A program made the translations under genes and the position numbers. 64,000 bases of DNA from positions 24,987,613 through 25,051,612 of the forward strand of contig NC_081135.1 in assembly GCF_958295425.1 (NCBI RefSeq), in the 5' to 3' direction. The notes under the pieces are model-generated. The model saw nothing but the letters and a program-made list of their open reading frames with translations, did no database searches and was not told the origin of the DNA. Shown here piece after piece: positions 25,913 through 37,543 of this stretch (position 1 is the first letter of the stretch; each line of letters opens with the position of its first letter). This stretch comes from Solea solea. Its lineage: Eukaryota > Chordata > Actinopteri > Pleuronectiformes > Soleidae.

Positions 25913-28900
25913 CGCGGTGTCTTGTGTAGTACGGTAAGTGCCATTTACTCTAACTTACGCCGTTTTTACGCTTATAGTTTGGTATCACTTGAAGTGAACA
26001 ATGACATACACTATACTAATGTGGGCTTAAATGTATTTATCGTATGTGTTTTGAAAAGACTGGTGCCATAGGCAGGCTATGCAGACGCATTTACTGTGTG
26101 TTGTTTACTAACATGTGACATGTTCACTGATGAATATCGACTATTAAATTGTATTTGGAGTCAGCGTTTGTTGCTGTTGTCTTCCGGTTGTCTCTTGTTA
26201 ATGATAAAGACTACTTTTTGTCATAGAATTGACGATAATGCATGATCGTTTTGAAGTAAATGAAAGTGAAACAAACCAGCTCACCTTCTGCCCAACCCTT
26301 CACATTTGTATAAAGCAAATACAAACAATGATACAAACTGAGCCATTGTTGTGACAACGCAAACGTAGTCTCTCTGTAATATCCATTGGCTCAATTATGT
26401 GTTCATTTTTTAAATCCTATTCCCCTTTTGTGATTGTTTTCATTGGTTCCATTATATATAATACTGCAGAGCCAACCCCTGGTCTTAAACTGTTTCTTCT
26501 AATCTGACTTTCCTAAAGCAGAAGTATTGTATTGTTCACGTTATTGCCTTTAGACCTCTCAATATCTTCCACACTAAGCACTCCAGTTCCCCTATCTATC
26601 CACAAACAATGACTGACATTCATTTGTCGTTCTTAGGTCTCCATGTCTTCATGCCATTCGTTGTCATGATTACTTGATTCAGAACCATTCCTTCTATTGA
26701 TTATAATCCAAGAAACGGAAGTGGGGAATTATGTTTTGGCATGTTTTGAAAGCATGCATTTCCCATGTCTTCTTCCAGTGCTAGTTTATCTTTTAATGTC
26801 AACATCGCATTAGACATTTATACTGAACATATAGCATAACATGCTTTACACTGATTGACTTAAATTATTTCTGAAAATAATTTGCTCCACTTGCAGCTTA
26901 ATCCCAAGTTTCTTCATACCAACTCCACCAGCCACACCTCGCCATTCAGTGCCATAGCAGAGCTCATAGGTGAGTCATTATCGCAATGTTGTGCGTGTGA
27001 TTACATGTGAACTTGGATGTCTTGGACATTTGTGATTAAGTTGGCCCACATGCTTGAGATTCTTGGATGCCATCAAAAACACATGTTTATCTATTATTTA
27101 TTTTGTTTAAAGCTCTGTTTTGATCAGTTGTCAAATGAATGAGACAATTTTCTCCACCTTGGGGACACATTGCTTTAATAGAGTTAAAAGAATGTCTAAA
27201 AATCCTGATTTCCACTCCAAGAGTGCTCTCTGTACAAATCAACCAACAACATTATGCTGCAGCAAACATTCAAACTCCTTACAAAACTCATCCTTCCTCA
27301 CTCAATTTGATAGTTGCCATTACTAACAATTGTGGTGTTTATTGATGAATAACAACCATTAACATTTGTTGAATTTGGAGTCAGTGTTCATATCTCTACC
27401 GGTTGTCTCTTATGGGGCTGTTTCTAGCTTAGTAGGGGCCCTATGCAAAATGCTCTTTTGGGGCCCCTAGTTTGCCAAACTACGACAAAGAGATTCCGTT
27501 TTTTATTGATTTTTTTAATGTTTACTTTAAATGTTGAGTAAAACTCAAGTTCTCACAACTTAAAACAATAATAAAATAAAGTGGGCCAAGATCAACAGAA
27601 AATAAATGAGGCTATTAGTTAGATTAAAAAACACTATTTAGGGCCCCCTTGGTGGCTTGGGGGCCCTGTGCATTCACACAGTCCATGTGTAGCAAGGACC
27701 GGCTATGTTTTCTTGATAATGATAAAGATTCTGTTTTGTCATAGACTTGAAAACAATGCACCATCGTTTCGAAGCAAATTAAACTGAAGCTGATACTAAC
27801 TAACAACCTTGATAAACAAGGTGGCCTTGTGCTCCACCATATAATTATCTTCATATTTATATAAAGTAATTGTGCTGTTTGTTCCTGTGCCATCGTAAAG
27901 GGAGTGTCTCTGTAATGTCAGTTGCTCCAATTATGTATTCATTTTGAAAGCTTTTTTCCAGAAGTCTCAAAATAAGTGTCAACACCTGGTCTTTAACTGT
28001 TTGTTATAATCTTGTTGTCTCATTAATTTCACAGTTGTCACACACACATTTCACAAAAACTGGGAAATCCTTCAGTTACAGCAGAATATTTAAGGCACAT
28101 AATAAAAATGTATAAAGGAATAAAATACTCTAATACAACTATACAAAAAGTATTAAATGTTAGGATGTACTCAAAAATTAAGGAATGAAATATACTCCAT
28201 TGTCGGAGTCAGTGGCGATGTGTGGTAGACAGGACACAACATATACAGTGGTATGCAAAAGTTTGGGCACACCTTAGGAAAATCACTACATCACTTTGTC
28301 ACTTGCTGAGCTTTTGAGGCAGCAGCTTCATTTTAACATATTTTATACCTTATGGAAACAGAAACATCTCAGTCGTGAAATCATTTTTATTGGTCCAACA
28401 GAAACATTTCTATGTGCATTTAAACAAATATAGGCATGTGCATACATTTTGGCACCCCAAAGAAATAATTCCATTAATATTTGGGAGTGGCTCAGTGGTT
28501 AAGACCGGTACCCTGTGTGCCAAAGACTTAATGGTCGCAAGTTCAACTCCACCCCTGGCAGGTTGTACTCAATTCCCTTGTAAGTCGCTTTGGATAAAAG
28601 CATCTGCTAAATGACATACATATGTAATGTAATGTAATGTAATATTTAGTAGAGCCTCCTTTTGCCGCAAGAACAGCCTGTAGACGCCTCCTATAGCCAC
28701 AGACAAGTCCCTGAAGTCTGGCAGGTGGCATTTTGGCCCATTCCTCCATACAAAACGCCTCCAGTTCAATCAGGTTTCTTGGCTTCCATGCATAGACAGC
28801 CTGCTTCAAATCAATCCATACATTTTCAGTGACGTTAAGGTCTGGGGACTGTGAGGGCCATTCCAGAAGATTGTACTTGTGCTTCTGCATGAATTCCTTG

Positions 28901-31900
28901 GTGGATTTTGAACAGTGCAAGATCATTGTCCTGCTGAAAAATCCAACCACGGCGTAGCATCAACTTTGTGACCGATTCTTGAACATTCTTGTCAATCTGC
29001 TGCTACTGAGAGAAATTCATGTGGCCCTCAACTTTAACAAGGTTTACAGTCCCTGTGCTAGCCACACAGCCCCATAACATGATGGACCCTCCACCAAATT
29101 TCACAGTAGGCAATAAGTTCTTCTCAAGGAATGCAGTGTGTTGTTTTCACCATGCATACCTCCTCTTGTTCTGACCAAATAACTCTATCTTAGTCTCATC
29201 TGACCACAGTATTTTTTTCCAAAATGCTTCTGGCTTGTCCAGATGTGCTTTTGCGTACCTCATGCGACTCTTCTTGTGACGAACACTCAGGAAAGGCTTT
29301 TTGCGCATCACCCTTCCAATGAGCTTTTCCTGGTGCAAAGTATGCTGGATTGTGGAACGATGAACAACCACACCATCAGTAGCCAGATGTTCTTGTAGTT
29401 CTGGAGGTGGTCTGCGGCTTGTCTGTGGCTTGTCTGTGACCATTCTAACCATCCTTCGCCTGTGCCTTTCCTGTATTTTTTTTTGGCCTACCACATCTTT
29501 CCTTTACAAGGACTGACTGTGGAGACAGACAGTCCAAACCTTCTTGATAATTTCTTGTACCCTTCTCCTAATTCATGATAATGAATTATCTTAGTTTTTA
29601 GGTCAGTGGAGAGTTGTTTAGATGCCCCCATGTTGCTACACTCCAAAAAAGATCCTAGGACAAGCACAGCCAGCTTAACCTCTGTTAAACAGCCTTTTTC
29701 ATGATTGGCTCCACCTCTCACCTGTTTGTAATTGAAGGTCTCACAAGCTAATCAAAGCAATTTTGTGCTGCAACCTGTCAGCTATAAGTCCCTTCAGGTC
29801 TTGAAATGAATGTGATTAAAAGGGTGCCCATACTTTTGCATATACCATTTCTTACATTTAATTTTATCATAATAAAACTATGTAATGCTACTCTAAGAAT
29901 TTGGGTCTGGAAAACACTCAAATGTCTACATCTCTGTAGGAAATCAAATCTTGTTGCTGTGATCTTCTCTTATAAAGTTAGAGCAAATTATCATGAAATC
30001 TTAGAGGGGTGCCCAAACTTTTTATCTTACCTGAACTTAGCCTCAAGTTGGTTGCATGAAAGCAGGGGCACATATATTGCCATAGCGATACCTCTGTATT
30101 GTTACATGAAATTCCGATGTAGTAAAATGCAGAAACCTCTTTTTACACAAGTGTTTCACCTCTTCATGCGTTTCCATGATAAGCTGGTGATCGCTTGGCG
30201 ACACACGTCTTCTCCATTTCTGCATCAGTAATTCTGTGATCTCTGACCTCAAAGTCTCTTTCAAAGAGCCATGAATACGCACTTACCAGGTAACCATGAT
30301 ATGTTACACCTGGCTTGACCAAGCCATGCCTTCTCATCCTGGTTTGACGTTCATGCAACAGAATAAACCAGGATGAACTTAGTAGCCTATCCTGGATTTC
30401 TTTATTCTACTTTCATTCAACAGGCCCCTGGTCATTGCTTATCATTGTGTGAACGCAGCAAATATAGTCATATTAATCATAAACCTCTCATAATGTCTCT
30501 CGTCACAGACAATGCCTATGATCCAGATGTCAATGCCAAACAGTTCTGGATTGATAAAACTGTGGTTAAAGGACAAGAATGCCTCATTTTTATGGATAAT
30601 GGAAATGGACTTGTCCATGACACTATGCATAAGATGCTCAGGTACAGACATTGCTGCTAATATTTCTTAAAGAAAATATATATAACATTACTTTAATTGA
30701 AACATTATGTCTGTTATTTTAATTTTGATACCTGTTGTTCTTAAACGTAATGGAATTTATAGTATTTTAAATAACATGTGCTTTTTTCTCTCCTAAGCTT
30801 TGGGTACAGTGACAAGACACCTATAAATGGTGTAGCACCAATTGGTATCTATGGCAATGGCTTCAAGTCTGGATCCATGCGTCTTGGCAAAGATGCCATC
30901 CTTTTTTCCAAGTCAGAGAGCACTTCATGTGTTGGGATGCTCTCTCAGACCTACCTTGCAAAGATTGGTGCAGATCAAATAATTGTACCAATTGTCTGCT
31001 TTGAACATACAGAATCAAGAAAATATATCCTTTATCTAATTCAGTCACATGACATATTAACAAATGAAATCTGAATATTTACTTGTTCCATTGGGGTATC
31101 TTAGTTTAGTTTTGTGTAAAATTATTATTTGTCCATAACTTAAGCTTTACTGACTGTACGAGAGGAGCACAAAGTCAGTCTGGAAGATATCCTGCAATAT
31201 TCCCCTTTCACAACGGAGGAAGAACTTCTCACTGAACTCGACCACATCGGTCCCGCCTGGTCCACGGGAAAAACTGGCACACGGATCATCATCTGGAATC
31301 TTCGCAAGTACAGTATATCGAATATTCTGCAATTCTATTTTTAGATGTCCATGTTTCTTTTAGGAGAAGATCGTCTTGGTTCAAGTCAAGTCTTCAGATT
31401 TGAATAGAAATAAACAATGATTGAGGCCTATGTTGTTTCAGGACATCAACTGGAAAATTAGAGTATGATTTCGTCAAGGACCGTTATGATATTCGAGTTC
31501 CATCAGACGTCTATGAAGGAGTGAGTGACGCTTCTCCAGGCATGGTCTCATCGTACATCCCTGAGAGTGTTTACTCGCTGCAGGTAAGAGACTGTAAAAT
31601 ACATTTAAAAAGTCATCATGTCTTCATCACTCTGTTACACACAAGGTTACACTTACCTTTGGCAGTGGCTGCTGTTGGGTCCTCGGCCCATTCATGATAA
31701 CTCTTGTCTTTCTTGCTTTGTGGGGCAGTATTGCATTCACACACAAGTGTTAACACACACAGAAAGGCATACACTCAGTCAATTCTTAAGTCATAGATTT
31801 AGCAAAGACTGCTTTTAAAAAGATTTTTCTTCTCTTTTTAGATTGTTTTGTTGCGATTGTTTTGCCATTAATCTTGTATCTGTGTTCGTCCTCTTCGCTC

Positions 31901-34900
31901 ATTCTCTTGCTCTCTCTACTTCTTGTACTGATTTGTCATTCCTGTATTCATGTCAAGTAAAATATTCTTAAGTTTCACATTTCATTACTCTTGTTTCTTT
32001 GTAATTGGTGCAGGCATATTGCAGAATCTTGTACCTGAAGCCTCGAATGCAGATCATCATACGTGGTCATAAGGTGCAAACTAAGCTCATCACCAAGAGT
32101 CTTGCCTCACGCAGAACGGACCACTACAAGCCAGTTTTTTTGGTATCCTTTTACCACAACTTCTCTAGAGCTGTGCATTGGTGTTTGTATCCCTACACTT
32201 GGGTTTTCTTTAAAGGTCAATTCAGAACAAACGCATACCCATTCATTTTGGGTATAATACCATGAGCAAAGACCAGTACGGCATTATGATGTATCACAAG
32301 AATCGTCTCATCAAAGCTTACGAACGTGTAGGCTGTCAGCTTAAGGCGAGTTTGCAGTTATTGTCACATATTTTCAGTGGTTTCTAAATGTTATCATCTG
32401 GTGTTTGTCTCTTATGGACCATTTGCTTCTACAGGCAAACAGGCAAGGTGTCGGGGTCATTGGTGTAATAGAGTGTAACTTTCTTGATCCTACCCACAAT
32501 AAACAGAGCTTCAATGAGACCGATAAGTACAGGTGACAATCAGTAATGTGTTCACATTTGCATACATCATATTGCATATTTGATTTTTTTTTTTTGATCA
32601 TATTTTTTGTCAGCATGGCACTAGAAGTGTAGAGATTTGAAGTGCTTTATTTCTTGTTTCAGGAATACTATGAACAGTTTGGGGGTTAAACTGGAGGAGT
32701 ACTGGAAAGAAATCCAACACATCCGCAAGAAAGATAACCCAGACAGCAATACTCCAGTGGAGGATACTGAGTTAGTGCTATTGCAGAATAGTTGACACTG
32801 TTCAGTTAATATTCAACATACATATTTATTGTTGTCTCTGATGAGGATTTATTGTCTTTGTCTTCAGAAAGCGACCAGATCAAATCTGGGTGCAGTGTGA
32901 CACCTGTTTAAAATGGCGCAAACTCTCTGATGGGATCGACTGCAACAAGCTACCAGATAAATGGTTCTGTCATATGAACCCTGATCCCCAATTCAGGTAA
33001 CAAGGACAGTATAAATAATCATGTAAAAATGGTATCATTCTTGAAACATTCTCACAACAGCTTGCCAACTAGCTGTTATTGGGAAGGCTAGGGTTATTGA
33101 CAGTATATAATTAATGATGGTGCACAGGAAAAGCAGACCATGGCATGTAATATTAGCTTATTTGATGGAGAGATATAAGCTGGACTAAATGTCTGCTGTT
33201 TGTGTGAGGAAGAAAAGTTTAAGCACTTAAAGGTACTTTGGGTTAGAGGTAGACAATATTGTTGCCTTTTCAAATCATACATACAGTACATACTGAAGAA
33301 TCAAAATAAGTCAAAATATTATTTAACAAGAATATATGGGATATTTGTAGGAATGCTTTGCCAGCCTTGGGCATATGTTATTATGAAAATGATTGTTGCC
33401 CCACCAGCACAGGTTATTATTATTGATTATTGAGGCATTTGGTCAAAGCAGCCATACCAAATGAAGCCAGGGTAATAAATATCTGCTAATTTTTCAATTT
33501 TATCCAATGTTTGTGTAGCTCTGGAAACTAATAACCACACAGGACACAATAACTGGGGTTCTTGCAGCAGTTTAATCACTGATGTGTACAAATAAACACT
33601 GGTAACAAAATACGGCAGTGGGCACTGGCAACATACAGAAACACAAAAAAGGAAATACGTGACTAACTAAACAAAACCCACTCGACAGCAACTCTGGATG
33701 TTACACACTAAGACTTGTTGAAATGACGGTCTCCGACCTGCACTGTAGACACGGCTTCAAAAATGCACCGTCTTGTTACAATACCGACTGATAGCGTGTT
33801 TACACGCCATATTTCAACATGTTATGTACATGGTTACCTGTTGCACAATTTTCCCTCCCCGCTGTCCTCCGTGTCTCCTGTCCAACACACAATGCAGCTT
33901 ACTGCAATTTTCAAATCGCAGGAGACGCAATATTTGTTCAAGCCAAGATGTGTCAAAATATCATTTTAGAAAATATCACACATTAATCCTTTTAAATAGT
34001 TTTTTTTGAATCAAAATAAGAATAATGATATAAAAATTACCATTCATTTTTATAATAAATTATAATAAATTACATATTTATTCAAAATCGTTCAGCCCTA
34101 CCCCCTTGTGACTAAATTAAAAACAGCACATGCTCAGCAGCCCACTTAACCTCATAACAAGTCTTAAATTAATCGAAATTATATAACATTCAGAATTTGA
34201 AAGGAAAATGCAAACACATTTGACATATGACATGTCTTTGGGGAACATTTGAAGTCCAAAGTGTTTTTTCTTTTAAATTTGCTGTACGTTTATTACCACT
34301 CTCTCTTCCAGGAGCTGTGCGATAGAAGCAGAGCTAGAGGACTCTGATGATGATCAGCCCTCATACTATAAAACCTACAAACAAGAGTGAGTCATGCTTT
34401 TTCAATAAATTACACTATCAAAATATATAAATCAATATTTAGGCTCAGTAAGGATTGTTACTTGCATTGTTAAGATGTCCAAAATGATAACTAACCCCTG
34501 TGATTTCTGTCTCAGAGAAAGGCAGAAGAAAAAGCAAGAAGAGATGAAAAGACAACAAGTAAGAAATTACATTTTATTGTCTTCATTTATCTGCCATTTT
34601 TAGTACACCTCTGCATTATCTGTAATAATTTGCTATCACATATCATTAATTGTGCTTTTTGTAATTGTTTAGGAAGAGGATGCTAAAAAGCAGCAGGAAA
34701 TGCGGCGTTTGCTTGCCAAGCAATCCAAATCTCTTCAGCAACCACGGAAGCAGCAACTGCGTCAAACTGTGGGTTTTCAATAAGACACTAATGGCAATGT
34801 TTTAATTTATATACGATTTAACATGAATTCAAGAAAATCTTTATCTAATGAGTTTCGTTTTGTTGTTAGTCTGCCCCTCCCACTACCCCAAGGCATATGA

Positions 34901-37543
34901 TTAATGTTAAATCACCACAAGGGGGTGCTGTCAGGGCTTCATCCTCTCCACTGAGTTCTTCCACCATTTCACAAGCTGGTAAGGAAAATTACTGTATGTG
35001 TTTGAGTGAAAGTGAGTTTATTCTGAAGCCTTGTTAATACCCCGCAGCCCACACAGCCTTATGGTCGGCACTTAACCCACTGCAATGTGCACTGAACATG
35101 TTAGGATGCGTCAGGATAAACAGAAAAGTAAGGAGATAATGTACACCGATGCCCAGCTCAGCAAAAGAACCATGCAGAAAAAACATTTTGACAACAGAAG
35201 AAGTAGTCGCCAAGGATAGTCATCCGAGCATCGACCTGGTGACCCTCTAACCAGCTGACACCCTGACTCCACACACGCCACGTGTCGCATGTGTGCGGAA
35301 GTACACCACAGGAATTTAGTGTCTCTCACAGCGTTTGATGGAGCTCCCTTTATTTATTCCCATATCATCTGGTCTTTCACCTACCAGTTTAGCATCTGAT
35401 GCATCCATTGCAGACACGGTATGCGAGTAGTTTCAAAAATTCCCAGATGCCCAACTTAGTGCCGCAACAAATTTTAGAGCCCTCACATCCAACAAGCTGG
35501 CAGAGATGATTTCATTTCTGGTGCCTGTACCCTTGCACTGGATGTACTGCAGTGAATATAATCTACGCCTTTAAGATTAAAGTACATTGTTTTCTGTTGT
35601 TAGCTTGCAGCCCCTCCAGTAGCAGTGGTCTTCCAGTTATTTCTGACGTACGCTCTCTGTCATCATTATGCTCCCCGAGGTATGACATTGTGATGTTTGT
35701 GAACTTAAGTACATCATTTTTTACTTTGTTGGAAGTTTAGTCACTGAATGGTATGTACCCTGCAGTGTTAAAAGAACACACCCAGTAACTCCACAAGAAA
35801 CACCTAAAAGACCACGGGTAAACGGCTTCAGTCGGGTCAACTCTGAAGTAAGCTCATCAGTGAATTTGAGCCCACTGTGCTCACCATCGGTGCCTGTTGT
35901 TGAGGAGGAGGATGACGATATCTTCATCTTGGAAAACGGCCGTATGTCCAAGCCAAAGCAGCTGTGCTTTACTTCGATTAAAGTGAAAAGTGAAGAGGAG
36001 CCAAATGATGCGGATGTGTGCATGGTAATGGAGGGCAGTGATGATGCTGCTGTGGAAATTTCCTCTGAGAAAAATGCAGCCGGAACGAGCTCTACGAGGT
36101 GTGACGCCGTTCATCCTCATGAAGTACAAACCAGCATCTGCACCCAGACGGAGGCACCCACAATGAAGAAGGAAGAGGAGGATCAAAGTCAAACCACAGT
36201 CAATGTGAGAGCAGAGGTGAGTCAAGTGGATACTGGTGTCTGCACCTCTGATCAAAGAGTAATTAAGCAAGAAAGTGTGAGTCAAAAAGAGCAGATCTCG
36301 CAGAACGTGACACATCAGATGGAGAGTGATGAAGCTGCAGGTCCTTCCTGCGCAGATCACCTGCCTAATTCTACTGAGGCACACAAACAACAGAGTGAAG
36401 TTGTAGAGCTCATGCAGAAGACCGCTCAAGAGCGAGACCGTTTGAAAGAAAAGGTGGATGAGCTAACCTGCCAGTTACAAGCAATGCAAAGCAGAGTGCA
36501 GGAGCTGTCTGAAACCAATGTAAAGAAGGAGTACTCTCCCAAGGCCTGCCAGACGGTGGAGAGAGAGGACGCAGAGGAAGGAAACGACTACAAAAGTCTG
36601 TTTCTGAAGGCCAAAGATAAAGTGGATCAATTGATTAAGGATAAAGATGCTTTATTGGCAGAAGCTGAGACAATGAGGAGTAAAATTCAAGCTGAGAAAA
36701 GTGAGGCAGATGACATTGTGCTGCAAGTTGACAATTTGATGCGGGAACTGGATCAAAGAACCAGTGAAAGAGATCAACTGAGCTCGCAGGTCAGTTGTAT
36801 TTTTATTTATTTTTTTAAATAATAATAATGTACAACTTTCTATATACATATGAGCATGAGGGAATTGTTTAAGATGGACATGTATGTCTGAAGGCAAATA
36901 TCCACAGATATCACTTGTTAATGTCCAAGTGAACTGGTAAGCTCCCTGCTTCCAGCATGCTGGTGTGACACTTTTTAATTTAACATTTTTTGCATTTATC
37001 TGTGAACGCACTTGTTCGGTTGTATATCTTACTGACAGATTTATTTGACCAGGAAAATCTATTCTATCTTAGTGAAATGTAACCTGTGTAACTATAGACA
37101 ATATATTCGTATAATCTTGTATTGTTTTTTCTTCTTCTTCTCATGGTTCTCTGTGTGCTACACCAACAGTTGGACAGTGTGAAGGAGGAAAGAGCAAATC
37201 TGTCCACCCAGTGTGAAGAGCTCAGGCTGAGCCTGCAGCAGCAGCAGAGGGATGAAGCAGAAAGAGCAGCTGTCTCCAGCTCAAATTCCAGCTCCGATAC
37301 ATTCAGAAGGTAAGATTCTTGAAAAGTTGACCCTCTCACATGTTCAGTCCAACCAAGACTTTTTTCATTCCATTTTCTCTCAGCTTGATTGAGCTTCGGC
37401 AGAATGTCGGGCGCCTTCTCGTCCCCTTTGTGCCTGCTCTGGATCCTGGTCAGGTGAATTTTGAGTGCAACGTAATTGATGAAATCCTAGAACAGGTTCT
37501 GTCCAATGACAACTTCCTCAGAAATGTGGGGCCGATTCAGTGA
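25901..37543 (+). CDS. morc3: MORC3, nuclear GHKL ATPase with CW zinc finger, 19 coding exons, 1023 aa
   Basis: Exons: 25901-25933, 26897-26969, 30509-30641, 30798-31024, 31151-31307, 31442-31583, 32014-32142, 32226-32345, 32435-32532, 32663-32770, 32868-32996, 34312-34386, 34516-34558, 34673-34768, 34870-34978, 35604-35679, 35766-36789, 37170-37309, 37384-37543; total 3072 nt in frame. GHKL ATPase motifs: ELIDNAYD (catalytic Glu33, Mg-binding Asn37), DNGNG (65-69) and [10 protein letters not shown] (about 96-105). The S5-type transducer region follows. The CW finger (about 408-455) has the [10 protein letters not shown] core and later Cys residues. After it come a basic linker, an acidic SUMO-interaction-like [10 protein letters not shown], several SUMO-acceptor-like KxE sites and C-terminal coiled coil. 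Family knowledge: MORC3 dimerises on ATP, reads H3K4me3 through CW, and forms nuclear bodies with PML. Human MORC3 is 939 aa, so this one has a longer tail. Introns 4 and 7 look U12-type and intron 8 is GC-AG. Fish can have two morc3 copies; which one this is cannot be told here. Confidence 0.95.
26105..28013. repeat. Direct duplication inside morc3 intron 2
   Basis: Unit A (about 26105-26505) and unit B (about 27319-28013) match collinearly: TGATGAATA, 'TTTGGAGTCAG', CCGGTTGTCTCTT, 'AATGATAAAGA', 'TTTTGTCATAGA', 'TCTCTGTAAT', 'CAATTATGT' and 'CTGGTCTT..AACTGTTT'. Unit B is longer because it holds a roughly 300-bp insertion at 27412-27710 and has drifted elsewhere. Orientation is direct. Confidence 0.6.
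27412..27710. mobile_element. Probable DNA-transposon fragment rich in GGGGCCC
   Basis: This block is absent from the paralogous unit A, which runs straight from CCGGTTGTCTCTT into AATGATAAAG. Its ends, GGCTGTTTCTAGC on the left and the reverse complement of GCAAGGACCGGCT on the right, are imperfect inverted repeats. Inside are GGGGCCCTATGCAAAATGC and GGGCCCCC-type motifs seen in repeated fish DNA. The superfamily is not determined and no transposase is present. Confidence 0.45.
28483..28639 (+). mobile_element. tRNA-derived SINE nested in the Tc1-like element
   Basis: It has an A box (AGTGGCTCAGTGGTTAAGA), a B box (GGTCGCAAGTTCAACTCC), a conserved body 'GTAAGTCGCTTTGGATAAAAG' and an AATGT-repeat tail. 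It is bounded by an 8-bp target duplication TAATATTT (28475-28482 and 28640-28647). Intact duplications and a readable tRNA-like head indicate a fairly recent insertion compared with the host transposon. Confidence 0.85.
28647..29631 (-). pseudogene. Broken Tc1-like transposase (DD34E class)
   Basis: Minus-strand pieces read [15 protein letters not shown] (paired-like helix-turn-helix start at 29631), then [11 protein letters not shown] with the first catalytic Asp, then [13 protein letters not shown] with the final Glu. The segment around 28930 that should carry the second Asp is read in a different frame from the piece that follows it, so there is at least one frameshift. Another frame break lies near 29490. 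The normal stop region is replaced by the SINE insertion. It cannot encode a working enzyme. Confidence 0.8.
33895..34100. repeat. Possible decayed hAT-type MITE
   Basis: In morc3 intron 11. 'TCAAATCGCAGG..GACGCAATATTTG' and the right edge 'CAAAATCGTTCAGCCCTA' resemble a common fish MITE whose ends read GGGCTGCACGAT. The left end and target duplications could not be set. The rest of this 1.3-kb intron (32997-34311) shows nothing else. Confidence 0.3.
34979..35603 (+). other. morc3 intron 15; nothing recognised
   Basis: 625 bases, slightly GC-richer than neighbouring introns. A 72-codon minus-strand open frame (35111-35329) has no recognisable family and no supporting signals. Confidence 0.4.

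Larger units (their letters stand above)
28246..30033 (-). mobile_element. Inactive Tc1-like transposon of IR/DR type
   Basis: The left end begins with CAGTGGTATGCAAAAGTTTG directly after a TA. The right end carries the complementary GGGTGCCCAAACTTTTT block but its last bases have drifted. Each end also has an inner copy of the repeat (about 28431-28460 and 29822-29845), about 185 bases inside the outer copy on both sides. This is the paired direct-repeat layout of the Sleeping Beauty-like Tc1 group. The transposase on the minus strand is broken, and a SINE sits at its 3' end. It lies in morc3 intron 2, antisense to the gene. Confidence 0.85.

Noticed and set aside
35849..35860. GTAAGC donor followed by CATCAG acceptor inside morc3 exon 17
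   Set aside because: The implied intron would be about 12 bases, far below the minimum, and the frame is open through it.
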